DNA from: Asticcacaulis sp. MM231
GTDB taxonomy: Bacteria; Pseudomonadota; Alphaproteobacteria; Caulobacterales; Caulobacteraceae
Assembly (NCBI RefSeq): GCF_964186625.1
Contig: NZ_OZ075108.1
Coordinates: forward strand, 1,798,001-1,862,000
Length of the DNA stretch: 64,000 nt
Reading direction: 5' to 3'
Position 1 is the first letter of the stretch. Each line of letters opens with the position of its first letter. The notes below the pieces were generated by a model. The model had not been told where the DNA came from and did not search any database. It was given only the letters and a program-made list of their open reading frames with translations. This document shows, piece after piece, positions 63,337 through 64,000 of this stretch. A program made the translations under genes and the position numbers.

Positions 63337-63485
63337 GCAGTCCAAGGCGCTTAAATGGAACGATGCGGACTTATCCCCTGTATATTCCCCAAAACGGCGC
63401 GATTTATTTTAAGACTTGGTTGAGCGTGAGAGCCTAGGGTTTACACTTAGAGCTTCGCTTGGCTTGAGTTTGTGAAGGAGTCCCC

Positions 63486-64000
63486 ATGTTAGACGTATTG
63501 ACCATTCCTGTTCTGCCGCTGCGCGATATCGTTGTCTTTCCGCATATGGTCGTGCCGTTGTTCGTTGGCCGTGAGAAATCCGTGCAGGCGCTCGATGAGG
63601 TCATGAAGGGCGACAAACAAATTCTGCTCGCCACACAAAAGAATTCCGGCGATGACGATCCCGAAGCCGACGCGATCTATGACATCGGCGTGCTGGCCAA
63701 TGTGCTGCAATTGCTGAAACTGCCCGACGGCACCGTCAAGGTGCTCGTGGAAGGCAAGAGCCGTGCGCGCATCAAGCGCTTCGTCTCGACCGACACCTAT
63801 TATGAAGCCGAAGCCTATCCGCTCGATGCGCAACTGGCCGAAGGTCCGGACGCCGAAGCGCTGCAACGCGCTGTGGCTGAGCAGTTCGAGAACTATATCA
63901 AGCTCAACAAGAAGATCCCGCCGGAAACCCTCAACGCCATCGCCGAGATCACCGACGCCGATGTGCTGGCCGATTCCATTGCCGCGCATCTGGTCGTCAA
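63486..64000 (+). CDS. lon: ATP-dependent protease Lon, N-terminal part (runs off the window)
   Basis: The frame is open from ATG 63486 to the end of the window, 171 residues of the Lon N-terminal (LAN) domain. It starts MLDVLTIPVLPLRDIVVFPHMVVPLFVGREKSVQALDE, then GDKQILLATQKNSGDDDPEADAIYDIGVLANVLQLLKLPDGTVKVLVEGKSRARI. Later LNKKIPPETLNAIAEITDADVLADSIAAHL matches the helical linker. AAA+ and serine-lysine protease domains lie beyond base 64000. GAAGGAG five bases upstream supports the start. Lon degrades damaged proteins and, in Caulobacter, DnaA and CcrM. Confidence 0.96.
   Translation, partial: MLDVLTIPVLPLRDIVVFPHMVVPLFVGREKSVQALDEVMKGDKQILLATQKNSGDDDPEADAIYDIGVLANVLQLLKLPDGTVKVLVEGKSRARIKRFVSTDTYYEAEAYPLDAQLAEGPDAEALQRAVAEQFENYIKLNKKIPPETLNAIAEITDADVLADSIAAHLVV

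Larger units (their letters stand above)
63119..63485. other. clpX-lon intergenic region
   Basis: About 370 bases. It holds an imperfect structured stretch at about 63145-63220 built around CGTATTTAAGTACG, the clpX terminator (63244-63279), and a stretch before lon with a possible heat-shock promoter. No gene is visible. Confidence 0.5.

Overview
The window looks like a chromosomal segment of a stalked alphaproteobacterium of the Caulobacterales, most likely Asticcacaulis or a close relative. This rests on gene content, not on a search. RNase E ends in the GWW tail used by Caulobacter to dock PNPase. A bactofilin overlaps an M23 peptidase gene. An NDUFA12 gene sits beside a class II ribonucleotide-reductase-like gene. 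The order tig, clpP, clpX, lon is typical, and GANTC (the CcrM methylation site) recurs in a special role described below. Coding density is high and base composition is about 58-60% GC by eye. Nearly everything is core chromosome; the only mobile DNA is one pair of insertion sequences.

Layout. 1-5454: the end of aspS, a secreted pentapeptide-repeat protein, a large ribonucleotide-reductase-like pseudoenzyme, NDUFA12 and a DUF2155 protein. 5451-8488 (minus): aroQ-accB-accC-aat. 8596-9596: thiS-thiG. 9593-12169: an IS630-family and an IS701-family element placed end to end in one CTAG. 12166-17247 (minus): an M48 protease, a DsbA-like protein and RNase E. 17845-22924: amidase AmiC, PBP1A, and RF2 with its programmed +1 frameshift. 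22931-26527 (minus): YihY, bactofilin, M23 peptidase and peroxiredoxin. 26665-34427: an AsmA/YhdP-like giant, tyrS, anmK, a small lipoprotein and a hydrolase. 34470-41908: an IscR operator followed by iscR, a cysteine desulfurase, sufB, a small membrane ORF, sufC, sufD, sufS, sufT and sufA. 41886-48130 (minus): small protein, acyltransferase, diguanylate cyclase, DEAD-box helicase and parE. 48254-53793 (minus): two TorF-like porins, amtB, glnA and glnB. 54273-57534: tRNA-Leu, a HxlR/azoreductase pair, a dicarboxylate-type symporter and a lipoprotein. 57800-64000: tig, a DUF2059 protein, a small hydrophilic protein, clpP, a HAD hydrolase, clpX and the start of lon.

Functional groups. Envelope growth and shape: AmiC, PBP1A, bactofilin with M23 peptidase, AnmK and the AsmA-like protein. 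Iron-sulfur assembly: the suf operon under a likely IscR autoregulatory site. Nitrogen assimilation: GlnB, GlnA and AmtB. Protein quality control: trigger factor, ClpP, ClpX, Lon, Aat and M48. RNA decay: RNase E and an RhlE-like helicase.

The most striking sequence-level observation is that five conserved genes (DUF2155, tyrS, an alpha/beta hydrolase, sufD, glnA) are each broken by exactly one extra base. In every case, removing one base at the break restores the protein and also recreates a GANTC site. I read this as residual assembly error at methylated adenines rather than gene decay. It has direct consequences for how this contig should be annotated.
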